Assembly: GCA_023392575.1 (NCBI GenBank)
Contig: JAEVYV010000201.1
Location: forward strand, 1-11,094
Source of the DNA: Bacteroidota bacterium
GTDB lineage: Bacteria; Bacteroidota; Bacteroidia; Chitinophagales; Chitinophagaceae
Direction of reading: 5' to 3'
DNA: 11,094 nucleotides
The translations under genes and the position numbers were made by a program. Below the pieces are notes generated by a model. The model had not been told where the DNA came from. It saw nothing but the letters and a program-made list of their open reading frames with translations, and did not search any database. Of the stretch, positions 1 through 6,343 are shown piece by piece. Position 1 is the stretch's first letter; each line of letters opens with the position of its first letter.

Positions 1-51
1 TCCCTGTACTCTCTTTACGTTACGATTCCTCAAAACGTTCCGCCGACATTG

Positions 52-1416
52 TCAAACCGCTTTTGCCTGAAAAGTATTGATTGATTTGTCCAAAAACTGT
101 TTATACCAAAACCCCGATGCCTTCACAATTCTTTTTTGCGTTTGATAATCGACATGCACCAAACCAAAGCGGGGGCGATAGCCTTCGGCCCATTCAAAAT
201 TGTCGGTAAAGCTCCAGGCAAAATATCCATCCACCTTTACACCCTCCCTTTTGGCCCGCAGCACCTGCTCCAAATACTTTTGAAAAAAGCGAACTCTTTT
301 GCCATCCTGAACCTGCCCCGCTGCTACTTCGTCGTCAAACGCAGCGCCGTTTTCAGTAATAATGATTTTTTTGACCTGCGGATAGCTGTTAAACTTTTTC
401 AGCACGTTGTAAATGCCCGCCGGGTAAATTTCCCAATCCATAGCGGTTCGGGGCACGGCTCTTTTGCTGGCTTTGATCAGCCGGGCATTCACGTAGGGCA
501 TCACGGCACTGTAGCCGGCCACCTCACGGGTATAGTTTTGAAGACCGATAAAATCAGCGTCAAACTTCAGCAAACGCTCATCTGTCGGCTGCATGTATTT
601 CTCCAGTTGCTGCAATACTTTTAAGTCATTCCAGGGATAGCCCAAGCCAAGCAGGGGCTCGATGAATAGCCGGTTGATGAGAACGTCTACGCGTTGTGCC
701 GCTTCGAGGGAAAGCTTTGATTGGTCAACCGGATCAACGTGAGAACAGGAAAAGGTTGTGCCGGCCTGCAAGGCACCATCGTATGATTTAATGATTTTGC
801 CACCCAGTGCCTGGCATAATGCGGCATGATGTACGGCAGGCAAAAAATTACTTAGGCCCCTTTTTCCCGGTGCGTGCACACCCAAAAAATAACCGGCTCC
901 GGTAAAAACAACCGGCTCATTCAGAACCATCCAATTCTTTACCCGGTCGCTGAATTTTTGCACACAAAACTGCACGTAGTTTTCAAACCAGCCCAGTATA
1001 TCGCGGTTGGTCCACCCTCCTTTTTGTTCCAGGGCATAAGGCAAATCCCAATGATACAGGGTAGCCCAGGGTTCAATGCCGCACTCCAGGCAGAAATCAA
1101 TCAAGCGGTTGTAAAAATCAACGCCCTTGTCGTTTGGTTTTCCCATCCCTTCGGGAAACAGCCGCGACCAGGCAATGGAAAACCGAAAATTTTTGATGTT
1201 CAGGTATTGCATCAAAATGAGGTCCTGAATGTAACGGTGGTAAAAATTGCAGGCAACGTTCCCGTTTTGTTTTAAATAAACCTTGTTGCCGGCAGCTGTG
1301 AACACATCCCAGATAGAAGCTCCTTTCCCATCTTCGTTGAAAGCACCCTCTGTTTGATAGGCCGAAGAGGAAACGCCCCAGGTAAAATTACCAAAATCAT
1401 TGGAGTGGAGGTTCAT
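52..1416 (-). CDS. GH1 family beta-glucosidase
   Basis: This is a 454-residue glycoside hydrolase family 1 enzyme, the normal length for a bacterial beta-glucosidase/beta-galactosidase that releases the non-reducing terminal sugar with retention of configuration. The N-terminal GH1 signature is at residues 10-25 (FTWGVSSSAYQTEGA type). The acid/base glutamate is E167 in the NEP motif (166-168) and the nucleophile is E355 in TENG (354-357). Residues expected to line the -1 sugar site are also present: Q21, H122 in YHWDLP, N166, W401, and E408-W409 in the NFEWAEGY block. There is no signal peptide or lipobox, so the enzyme should be cytoplasmic and act on imported or internally made beta-glycosides. 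The ATG lies one base after the stop of the upstream glycosyltransferase gene, which fixes the start and argues for one transcript. Exact substrate (glucoside, galactoside, fucoside) cannot be read from sequence. Its place behind lipid-glycan-type genes rather than a SusCD locus is unusual. Confidence 0.95.
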   Translation of the reverse strand: MNLHSNDFGNFTWGVSSSAYQTEGAFNEDGKGASIWDVFTAAGNKVYLKQNGNVACNFYHRYIQDLILMQYLNIKNFRFSIAWSRLFPEGMGKPNDKGVDFYNRLIDFCLECGIEPWATLYHWDLPYALEQKGGWTNRDILGWFENYVQFCVQKFSDRVKNWMVLNEPVVFTGAGYFLGVHAPGKRGLSNFLPAVHHAALCQALGGKIIKSYDGALQAGTTFSCSHVDPVDQSKLSLEAAQRVDVLINRLFIEPLLGLGYPWNDLKVLQQLEKYMQPTDERLLKFDADFIGLQNYTREVAGYSAVMPYVNARLIKASKRAVPRTAMDWEIYPAGIYNVLKKFNSYPQVKKIIITENGAAFDDEVAAGQVQDGKRVRFFQKYLEQVLRAKREGVKVDGYFAWSFTDNFEWAEGYRPRFGLVHVDYQTQKRIVKASGFWYKQFLDKSINTFQAKAV

Positions 1417-1417
1417 G

Positions 1418-2503
1418 TCAGGCGTTGGATTGGTAAAAAATTTTTTTCAGCAAAAGGTCCCGGAATTTGGACGGCTTGGTAACAGCGGGTTCCGGCAAAT
1501 ATTTTTTTCTGGCTTCGTCGTAATGCTTTTCAATAATTTCATTCAGGATGTACTCCGTTTCATCCGGAAAATCCAAAACGATTTTTTGATCCCCTTCTAT
1601 CCACGGTTTCACCTTCTCAAACTGCTTGCGCTTTAGGTTTTTCAGCACCGGAATGCCCAACAGCTTTAACGCCGCTGCATTGCACTGTTGCTCGTACTGG
1701 CCCTTCATAGGAACGACCATTAATTTCTTTTTCAGATACAGCACTTCTGCCGGCGTTTGAAAGCCAGCGCCGCACAGTACCCCTTCTGCGGCCGCCATGC
1801 TGGCAATGAAGGCGTCGTTGTTCACCGGTTGCACGGAAATGTTTTCCTGCTGATAGCTTTCCTTGCTGTGCTTGGAAAAAACCTCCCACCGCACTTCAGG
1901 AAAACAAGAAAGCAGCTTTAAAATTTTTTTGTCGCTATAGGCTGGAAGGTAAACGGTATAGTGTCCCTGGTTGGAAATGGGATGATGGCGAATTTCTTTG
2001 CGAATGATTGGTGTCGAAATATTTTTATCGTAGGGCAGAAAATGAAAACCGTACCGGGTACTCACCGGTGCATAGTATTTCAGGACAGCCCTGCCCAACA
2101 GATCTTTTTTCTTTGGTTTGGGTGCCCCCTGGCTGATTACGGCCGCCTGATGGCTGAAGCCAATACAGGGTTTGCTGCGGAGATAGCAGGCCCAGGCACT
2201 CACGGGCTCAAAGTCGGAAATAATCAGATCGTACTGCTCCACCGGCAGGCTTTGAATTTCACGAAACAGTTGTTTGATCTTACCCCTTTTGTACGTTTCC
2301 AGGTAGTCAATGCCGCCATTTTTACCAAATACAAAACAAAGCCCGTGAAACCGGTACTTGATCTCGTACGGAAGGCCCACATCTACCTGTGTACCACTTA
2401 ACAAAATATCTACCTCGGCTCTTTTTTTAAGCAGGGGCAACACTTCCCGGGCCACAGTGATATGGCCGTTACCCGTTCCCTGTATAGCATATAGAATTTT
2501 CAT
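1418..2503 (-). CDS. MurG-like glycosyltransferase, MJ1255/VC2487-type family
   Basis: This is a 361-residue GT-B fold glycosyltransferase. The N-terminus has the glycine-rich acceptor-side loop QGTGNGH (residues 8-14) directly after the first strand, as in MurG/GT28-like enzymes and in the family often labelled MJ1255/VC2487 or Glyco_trans_1_3. A DFEP motif is at 97-100 and GFSHQAA at 115-121. The donor nucleotide-sugar site is the C-terminal CGAGFQTPAE stretch (244-253), followed by P265 and the GQYEQ loop (268-272). There is no signal peptide or membrane span, so it probably works at the cytoplasmic face of the inner membrane on a lipid or lipid-linked acceptor. It starts 8 bp after the stop of the LpxH-like gene and ends 1 bp before the beta-glucosidase gene. 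Donor and acceptor are unknown. The family assignment rests on remembered motifs, not on a search. The C-terminal tail is lysine-rich (residues 332-355), which could favour membrane association. Confidence 0.85.
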   Translation of the reverse strand: MKILYAIQGTGNGHITVAREVLPLLKKRAEVDILLSGTQVDVGLPYEIKYRFHGLCFVFGKNGGIDYLETYKRGKIKQLFREIQSLPVEQYDLIISDFEPVSAWACYLRSKPCIGFSHQAAVISQGAPKPKKKDLLGRAVLKYYAPVSTRYGFHFLPYDKNISTPIIRKEIRHHPISNQGHYTVYLPAYSDKKILKLLSCFPEVRWEVFSKHSKESYQQENISVQPVNNDAFIASMAAAEGVLCGAGFQTPAEVLYLKKKLMVVPMKGQYEQQCNAAALKLLGIPVLKNLKRKQFEKVKPWIEGDQKIVLDFPDETEYILNEIIEKHYDEARKKYLPEPAVTKPSKFRDLLLKKIFYQSNA

Positions 2504-2511
2504 GGCTTAAC

Positions 2512-3363
2512 TTAAACCGCCTTTAAAAGTTCAAACTCCCTGACCATGTTCTGAAATAACTGGCTGGTAGAGAGCTCATCATCGCTTGGCATTTCGTCCG
2601 ATGGCAGTTCTTCCTGGTGTTGGTAGAGGTTCCACCCTCCCTTTGTGTATTCGAGGGCGGTAAAGTTTTCAATCCAATCACCGGAATTCAAATAGTCGAT
2701 GCTTCCTGCTGCCGTGGTAATGGTTCGCATTTGGGGCTGGTGAATGTGTCCGCAAACCACATAATGATATCCGTTAGAAATGCCTATTTCTGCCGCCGTT
2801 TGCTCAAAATCATGGATGTAGGAAACCGCTTTTTTTACACTGTTCTTGATCTTTTTGGAAAGAGAGATCTTTCCTTTTTTGAACACCCTTTCCGAAATAA
2901 AATTCACAAACCGGTTCAGAAGGATCAGCGTATCGTAACCTATGGCGCCAAGTTTTGCCAACCATTTGGAGTGCTTCATGGTCACATCAAACACATCGCC
3001 GTGAAAGATCCAGGCTTTTTTGCCCTCTTCCAGTTCCAACAGTAATTTATTGACAATACTGAAGGAGCCCATTTTAAAGCCCTCAAACTTGCGCAAGAGC
3101 TCATCGTGATTGCCGGTGACATAATGAACTTTTACACCCTTGGACACCAACTTCATGATGTGCTTGACCACTTTCATGTGGCTCTTGGGCCAGTACCGTT
3201 TGCTGAATTGCCAGATATCGATAAAATCCCCGTTCAGGATCAGCATTTTTGGCTTAACGCTTTTCAAATAGCTGAGAAGTTCTTTCGCATGGCAACCATA
3301 GGTGCCCAGGTGCACATCGGAAATAACAACAATATCCAGCTTTCTTATTGCCTGATCTTTCAT
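2512..3363 (-). CDS. LpxH-like metallophosphoesterase (UDP-2,3-diacylglucosamine diphosphatase family)
   Basis: This is a 283-residue calcineurin-like phosphoesterase of the COG2908 type. All metal-binding motifs are present: SDVHLG (15-20, with D16 and H18), NGD (44-46), GNHD (84-87), HGD (121-123) and GHIH (205-208). Between HGD and GHIH is a basic helical insertion (about 130-195) like the lid that binds acyl chains in LpxH. E. coli LpxH hydrolyses UDP-2,3-diacylglucosamine to lipid X and has GNRD with an arginine. This protein has the generic GNHD, so that exact reaction is not assured. It resembles the broader LpxH-like paralogues found beside glycosyltransferases, and here too a glycosyltransferase follows after 8 bp. 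The C-terminus has an acidic serine/proline-rich patch (251-264, PSDEMPSDDE). No signal peptide is seen, so a peripheral inner-membrane enzyme is likely. It is the first gene of the three-gene cluster. No Shine-Dalgarno sequence precedes the ATG. Confidence 0.85.
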   Translation of the reverse strand: MKDQAIRKLDIVVISDVHLGTYGCHAKELLSYLKSVKPKMLILNGDFIDIWQFSKRYWPKSHMKVVKHIMKLVSKGVKVHYVTGNHDELLRKFEGFKMGSFSIVNKLLLELEEGKKAWIFHGDVFDVTMKHSKWLAKLGAIGYDTLILLNRFVNFISERVFKKGKISLSKKIKNSVKKAVSYIHDFEQTAAEIGISNGYHYVVCGHIHQPQMRTITTAAGSIDYLNSGDWIENFTALEYTKGGWNLYQHQEELPSDEMPSDDELSTSQLFQNMVREFELLKAV

Positions 3364-3544
3364 AATAGCAAGATTGGATGAATTGGAAAAAAGTTGAAGC
3401 TTTCAGGAGGTGTGACCAGGAAAATGGAACAGGCTCGTATCACGGAACACAAAATACCAGTACCTCCATTACACCAATGTTACCGGAATATTATATAATT
3501 GTAAAGCCGGTTCTTCGTTTCCCCAATCGCGTTTACTTTGACCC

Positions 3545-3793
3545 ATGGAACCGGAATTTTTATTTGAGACCCTGCTTTTTTACGACAATTCGCCCTGCTA
3601 TTACAAAATATACCATTCGGAAGACCTCTATATCGGCGAGCCAACGCCGCATCACTTTTATATGGAAAAAAGTTTTCCCTATTTTCTGGTTCGAAGCGGT
3701 GAAGAAGATATACAGGTGGAAGGCACAGACGACCCTAGAATGATTGAACAAATTGTCCTGGAGCTAAAAAGCCATTTGCAAATCAAAGCATAA
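3545..3793 (+). CDS. Small conserved-looking hypothetical protein, 82 aa
   Basis: The product is not recognised. The 82-residue protein is rich in acidic and aromatic residues (EPEFLFETLLFYDN at the start, many Y, F, E and D), with one cysteine at 18 and no signal peptide or membrane segment. The C-terminal part (residues 64-80) reads as an amphipathic helix. The frame is chosen over the overlapping longer frame beginning at 3378 because its amino acid composition is that of a normal soluble protein and its third positions vary in a coding-like way. A TTACTTTG sequence at 3534-3541 resembles the Bacteroidota -7 element (TAnnTTTG). If used, it would give a nearly leaderless mRNA starting at or beside the ATG, but no good -33 element accompanies it. 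The gene stands alone, divergent from the LpxH-like gene and convergent with rrf2, 28 bp from the latter's stop. Nothing links it to iron-sulfur or glycan metabolism. Confidence 0.6.
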   Translation: MEPEFLFETLLFYDNSPCYYKIYHSEDLYIGEPTPHHFYMEKSFPYFLVRSGEEDIQVEGTDDPRMIEQIVLELKSHLQIKA

Positions 3794-3813
3794 CAACGGA
3801 AAATGAGAAACCA

Positions 3814-3833
3814 AGGATCTTCTACCGGATCCT
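3814..3833. terminator. Weak inverted repeat at the convergent end of the suf operon
   Basis: AGGATC (3814-3819) and GATCCT (3828-3833) form a 6-bp stem with an 8-base loop. The repeat spans the stop codon of rrf2 and lies 20 bp after the stop of the convergent 82-aa gene, a natural place for a shared transcription end. No run of T follows on either strand, so it is not a textbook intrinsic terminator and may be coincidental. Confidence 0.2.
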
Positions 3834-4289
3834 GCTTTCTTCCATGATCTGCATTAGTTTTATTTCCGACCCGTTCTCGGCATTCACCAGGTCGTAAAGG
3901 CTGATCTGGTCCAACACCTGGTCGATGCTGAACTGCACCATCTGCCACAATGAACGGGCAGAGCAATCCACCGAATGGGTGCAGATTTTAGAGGTGCCCG
4001 TGTGGGAGGCACAGAAAGAAGTATCAAACAAGCTGCCGCCAAGCGCTTTCAGCACCTTGTTAATATTGATTTCTTTGGCGGGAAGGGCCAATACATAGCC
4101 CCCTTTGTTACCGGGGGTGCTGTTGATAAAGCCCGCCATGCGCAAAAAGCGGGTCAGCTTGGCTACATAAGGAATGGTAATGCCTTCGGCTTCGCTAAGC
4201 TGTGGGATGCTCATGCCCCCTTCATCCTTACAACGGGCAATGCGGATCAGAACCCGTAAACCATATTCTTCCTGCGCTGATATTTTCAT
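3822..4289 (-). CDS. Rrf2 family transcriptional regulator, probable Fe-S sensor of the suf operon
   Basis: This is a 155-residue Rrf2 protein. The N-terminal winged helix covers about residues 1-70: start MKISAQEEYGLRVL, recognition helix around 38-52 (YVAKLTRFLRMAGF) and wing NKGGYVLA (61-68). The sensor loop has cysteines at 93, 103 and 109, followed by the conserved SLW (113-115) and the dimerisation helix. IscR binds [2Fe-2S] through three cysteines spaced C-x5-C-x5-C plus a histidine three residues after the last cysteine. Here the spacing is C-x9-C-x5-C and the equivalent of that histidine is R112. H96 and H105 lie within the loop and could serve instead. The gene is last in the suf operon, 43 bp after sufT, so it probably senses iron-sulfur status and regulates suf, including itself. 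This role is inferred from family and position. The likely operator is the inverted repeat in front of sufB. A cysteine or nitric oxide sensor is a less likely alternative. Confidence 0.88.
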   Translation of the reverse strand: MKISAQEEYGLRVLIRIARCKDEGGMSIPQLSEAEGITIPYVAKLTRFLRMAGFINSTPGNKGGYVLALPAKEININKVLKALGGSLFDTSFCASHTGTSKICTHSVDCSARSLWQMVQFSIDQVLDQISLYDLVNAENGSEIKLMQIMEESRIR

Positions 4290-4332
4290 GATATACTTAC
4301 AATCGTTGAGTTAGAAGATGATCAAGTCTGAG

Positions 4333-4650
4333 TTAGAGAAATCCCAATTCCAGTTGTGCCGCTTCGGACATCATGCTTTTATCCCACGGCGGATCCCAGG
4401 TAACGGCCACGTGTACGTCATTTACTCCTTCTACCTGCCTTACCTTCTGATCCACTTCAACGGGAATGGTTTGTGCGGCCGGACAGCTGGGCGCCGTCAG
4501 CGTCATGGTGATCTGCACATTGTTGATCGGCAGAATATCGACCCGGTAAATCAATCCGAGCTCATAAATATTTACAGGTATTTCAGGGTCGTAAATGGTT
4601 TGCAGGCATTCGATCACCTGCTCTCTTAATTTGTCTGCGTCCAACATCAT
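4333..4650 (-). CDS. sufT: SufT-like DUF59 (MIP18 family) iron-sulfur cluster assembly factor
   Basis: This is a 105-residue single-domain DUF59/MIP18-like protein, the usual length for the stand-alone form. Diagnostic motifs are DPEIPVNIYELGLIY (21-35), MTLTAPSCPAA (49-59) with the conserved cysteine C56, and VTWDPPWDKSMMSEAA (83-98). The family acts in maturation of iron-sulfur proteins, and SufT proteins sit in SUF operons of many bacteria and assist cluster transfer or assembly under high demand. The exact step is not settled. The first ATG overlaps the sufE stop in an ATGA arrangement (4647-4650), so translation is probably coupled to sufE. A second ATG follows immediately and could equally be used. 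It may partly compensate for the absence of a sufA gene here, but that is inference. Confidence 0.9.
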   Translation of the reverse strand: MMLDADKLREQVIECLQTIYDPEIPVNIYELGLIYRVDILPINNVQITMTLTAPSCPAAQTIPVEVDQKVRQVEGVNDVHVAVTWDPPWDKSMMSEAAQLELGFL

Positions 4651-5084
4651 CCTGCGTTTTTAAGTTTATATGCCAGCGCATAATTTTTCATTTGCTTGAC
4701 CATAGACAGCAGCCCGTTGGAACGGGTTTGCGCCAGGTGACTCATCATGCCAATTTCTTTGATAAAATCCAGTTTGGCGTCAATGATCTCGTTGGCATCG
4801 TGCCCCGATAAAACACGGATCAACATACTGATCAGCCCCTTCACAATCACCGCATCGCTATCGGCCTTATAAAAAATCCGTCCGTCCTTATAATCGGCCA
4901 CCAACCAAACGGTTGATTGGCAGCCCCGAACCTTGTTTTCGTCTTTTTTGAATGCATCTTCTAACGCAGGCAGCTTTTTGCCCAGGTCAATGATGTATTC
5001 ATATTTTTCATCCCAGCTATCAAACAGGGAGAACTCTTCCACTATTTCACTTTCGATCTCTTCTATGGTTTTATACCCATTCAT
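4647..5084 (-). CDS. sufE: SufE sulfur acceptor protein
   Basis: This is a 145-residue SufE family protein. It takes the persulfide sulfur from the SufS active-site cysteine and passes it to the SufBC2D scaffold, in the cytoplasm. The acceptor cysteine is C55 in the conserved RGCQSTVWL segment (53-61), equivalent to C51 of E. coli SufE. The C-terminal family motif HLAQTRSNGLLSMV is at 116-129, and the start IEEIESEIVEEFSLFDSWDEKY is typical of the family. Both ends overlap their neighbours by four bases in ATGA form (5081-5084 with sufS, 4647-4650 with sufT). This suggests translational coupling and near-equal production of SufS, SufE and SufT. No missing residue or truncation is seen. Confidence 0.96.
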   Translation of the reverse strand: MNGYKTIEEIESEIVEEFSLFDSWDEKYEYIIDLGKKLPALEDAFKKDENKVRGCQSTVWLVADYKDGRIFYKADSDAVIVKGLISMLIRVLSGHDANEIIDAKLDFIKEIGMMSHLAQTRSNGLLSMVKQMKNYALAYKLKNAG

Positions 5085-6328
5085 GACAACAACAGTTTAA
5101 GGGCCTTATGCAATCCTTCAATCAATGCATCTACTTCTTCTTTGGTATTGTACATGGCAAACGACGCCCGGGTGGTGCCGGGAATGGAATAGCAATCCAT
5201 CAGCGGCTGGGCACAGTGATGGCCCGTGCGGACGGCAATGCCCCTGTTGTCCAGTAAAATCCCAAGGTCTTGCGGATGCACTTTGTCTATGATAAAAGAA
5301 ATGACACTGATCTTTTGCCTTGCCTTTCCAATGATCGTCAGGCCGGGGAGTTGCTCCAGTTCAGCGGTGGCATACGCCAGCAATTCATTTTCGTGTTGAC
5401 GAATTTTTTCTTTTCCGATTTCCCTGGTGAAATCCAAAGCAGCTTTAAAAGCAATGGTATCGGCAATATTGGGGGTACCGGCCTCGTATTTATAAGGCAG
5501 GTCGTTGTAGGTAACTTTTTCAAAGCTGACTTCTTTGATCATTTCGCCCCCACCCTGGTACACCGGCATTGTTTCCAGCAACGGTGCTTTGCCGTACAAC
5601 ACCCCTACGCCGGTTGGGCCGTAAACCTTGTGAGAAGAAAAAGCAAAAAAATCACAATCCAAATCCTGAACATCGATATCCAGGTGTACGCTGGACTGGG
5701 CGCCGTCAATTAAAACAACAGCCCCGTATTGGTGCGCCAACTGAATGATTTGCTTCACCGGGTTGATGGTACCCAGTGCGTTGGACACATGGTTGACCGC
5801 AACCAGTTTTGTTTTATCGGTCAATAATTTTTCAAATTCGTCCAGCAGCAACTCACCATTTTCGTTAATGGGAATTACTTTAAGCACCGCACCTTTTTGC
5901 TGGCAGAGAACATACCAGGGAACAATATTGGAATGATGCTCCATGTTGGAAACAATGATCTCGTCTCCGGCCTGGATGTTTTGCCGGCCCCAGGTTTGGG
6001 CCACCAGGTTAATGCTTTCGGTGGTGCCCCTGGTAAAGATGATCTGTTCCCTTGAAGGAGCGTTGATGAACTGCTGCACGGCATCCCGCGTACTTTCGTA
6101 GGCAGCGGTAGCTTCTTCGGCCAGCGTGTGAATGCCGCGATGGATGTTCGCATTGTAATGGGTATAATAATTTACCAGCGCATCAATGACTGCCTGCGGC
6201 TTTTGGGTGGTGGCCGCATTATCAAAATACACAAGGGGCTTCCCCTTTACCTCGCGGGTCAACAACGGGAAGTGGCTGCGAACAACATCCACATCAAATG
6301 CCTTCTCTATACCTACTGCTTCCTTCAT
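5081..6328 (-). CDS. sufS: SufS group II cysteine desulfurase
   Basis: This is a 415-residue PLP-dependent cysteine desulfurase (class V aminotransferase fold) that converts cysteine to alanine and leaves a persulfide on its active-site cysteine. The PLP lysine is K234 in SSHKVYGPTG (231-240). The cofactor is also held by H131 (MEHHSN), D208 and Q211 (DGAQS). The catalytic cysteine is C372 in RTGHHCAQP (367-375), and R387 of the RASF motif binds the substrate carboxylate. These residues match E. coli SufS with a constant offset of 8. The short loop around C372 marks group II (SufS type), which needs SufE, rather than group I IscS. That fits sufE starting inside its stop codon. The ATG is 15 bp after the sufD stop. 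The upstream extension MKEAVGIEKAFD is slightly longer than in E. coli. Confidence 0.97.
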   Translation of the reverse strand: MKEAVGIEKAFDVDVVRSHFPLLTREVKGKPLVYFDNAATTQKPQAVIDALVNYYTHYNANIHRGIHTLAEEATAAYESTRDAVQQFINAPSREQIIFTRGTTESINLVAQTWGRQNIQAGDEIIVSNMEHHSNIVPWYVLCQQKGAVLKVIPINENGELLLDEFEKLLTDKTKLVAVNHVSNALGTINPVKQIIQLAHQYGAVVLIDGAQSSVHLDIDVQDLDCDFFAFSSHKVYGPTGVGVLYGKAPLLETMPVYQGGGEMIKEVSFEKVTYNDLPYKYEAGTPNIADTIAFKAALDFTREIGKEKIRQHENELLAYATAELEQLPGLTIIGKARQKISVISFIIDKVHPQDLGILLDNRGIAVRTGHHCAQPLMDCYSIPGTTRASFAMYNTKEEVDALIEGLHKALKLLLS

Positions 6329-6343
6329 TTATCATTGTTTTGC

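Noticed and set aside
1..51. Tail of another gene or a terminator beyond the beta-glucosidase stop
   Set aside because: Fifty-one bases with no strong stem-loop, T-run or recognisable coding segment.
3378..3743. A 121-codon plus-strand open frame beginning in the gap after the LpxH-like gene
   Set aside because: Its second half overlaps the better 82-aa gene in another frame, and its composition (many R, K, T, I and W runs) looks like a frame-shifted shadow. No family is recognised.
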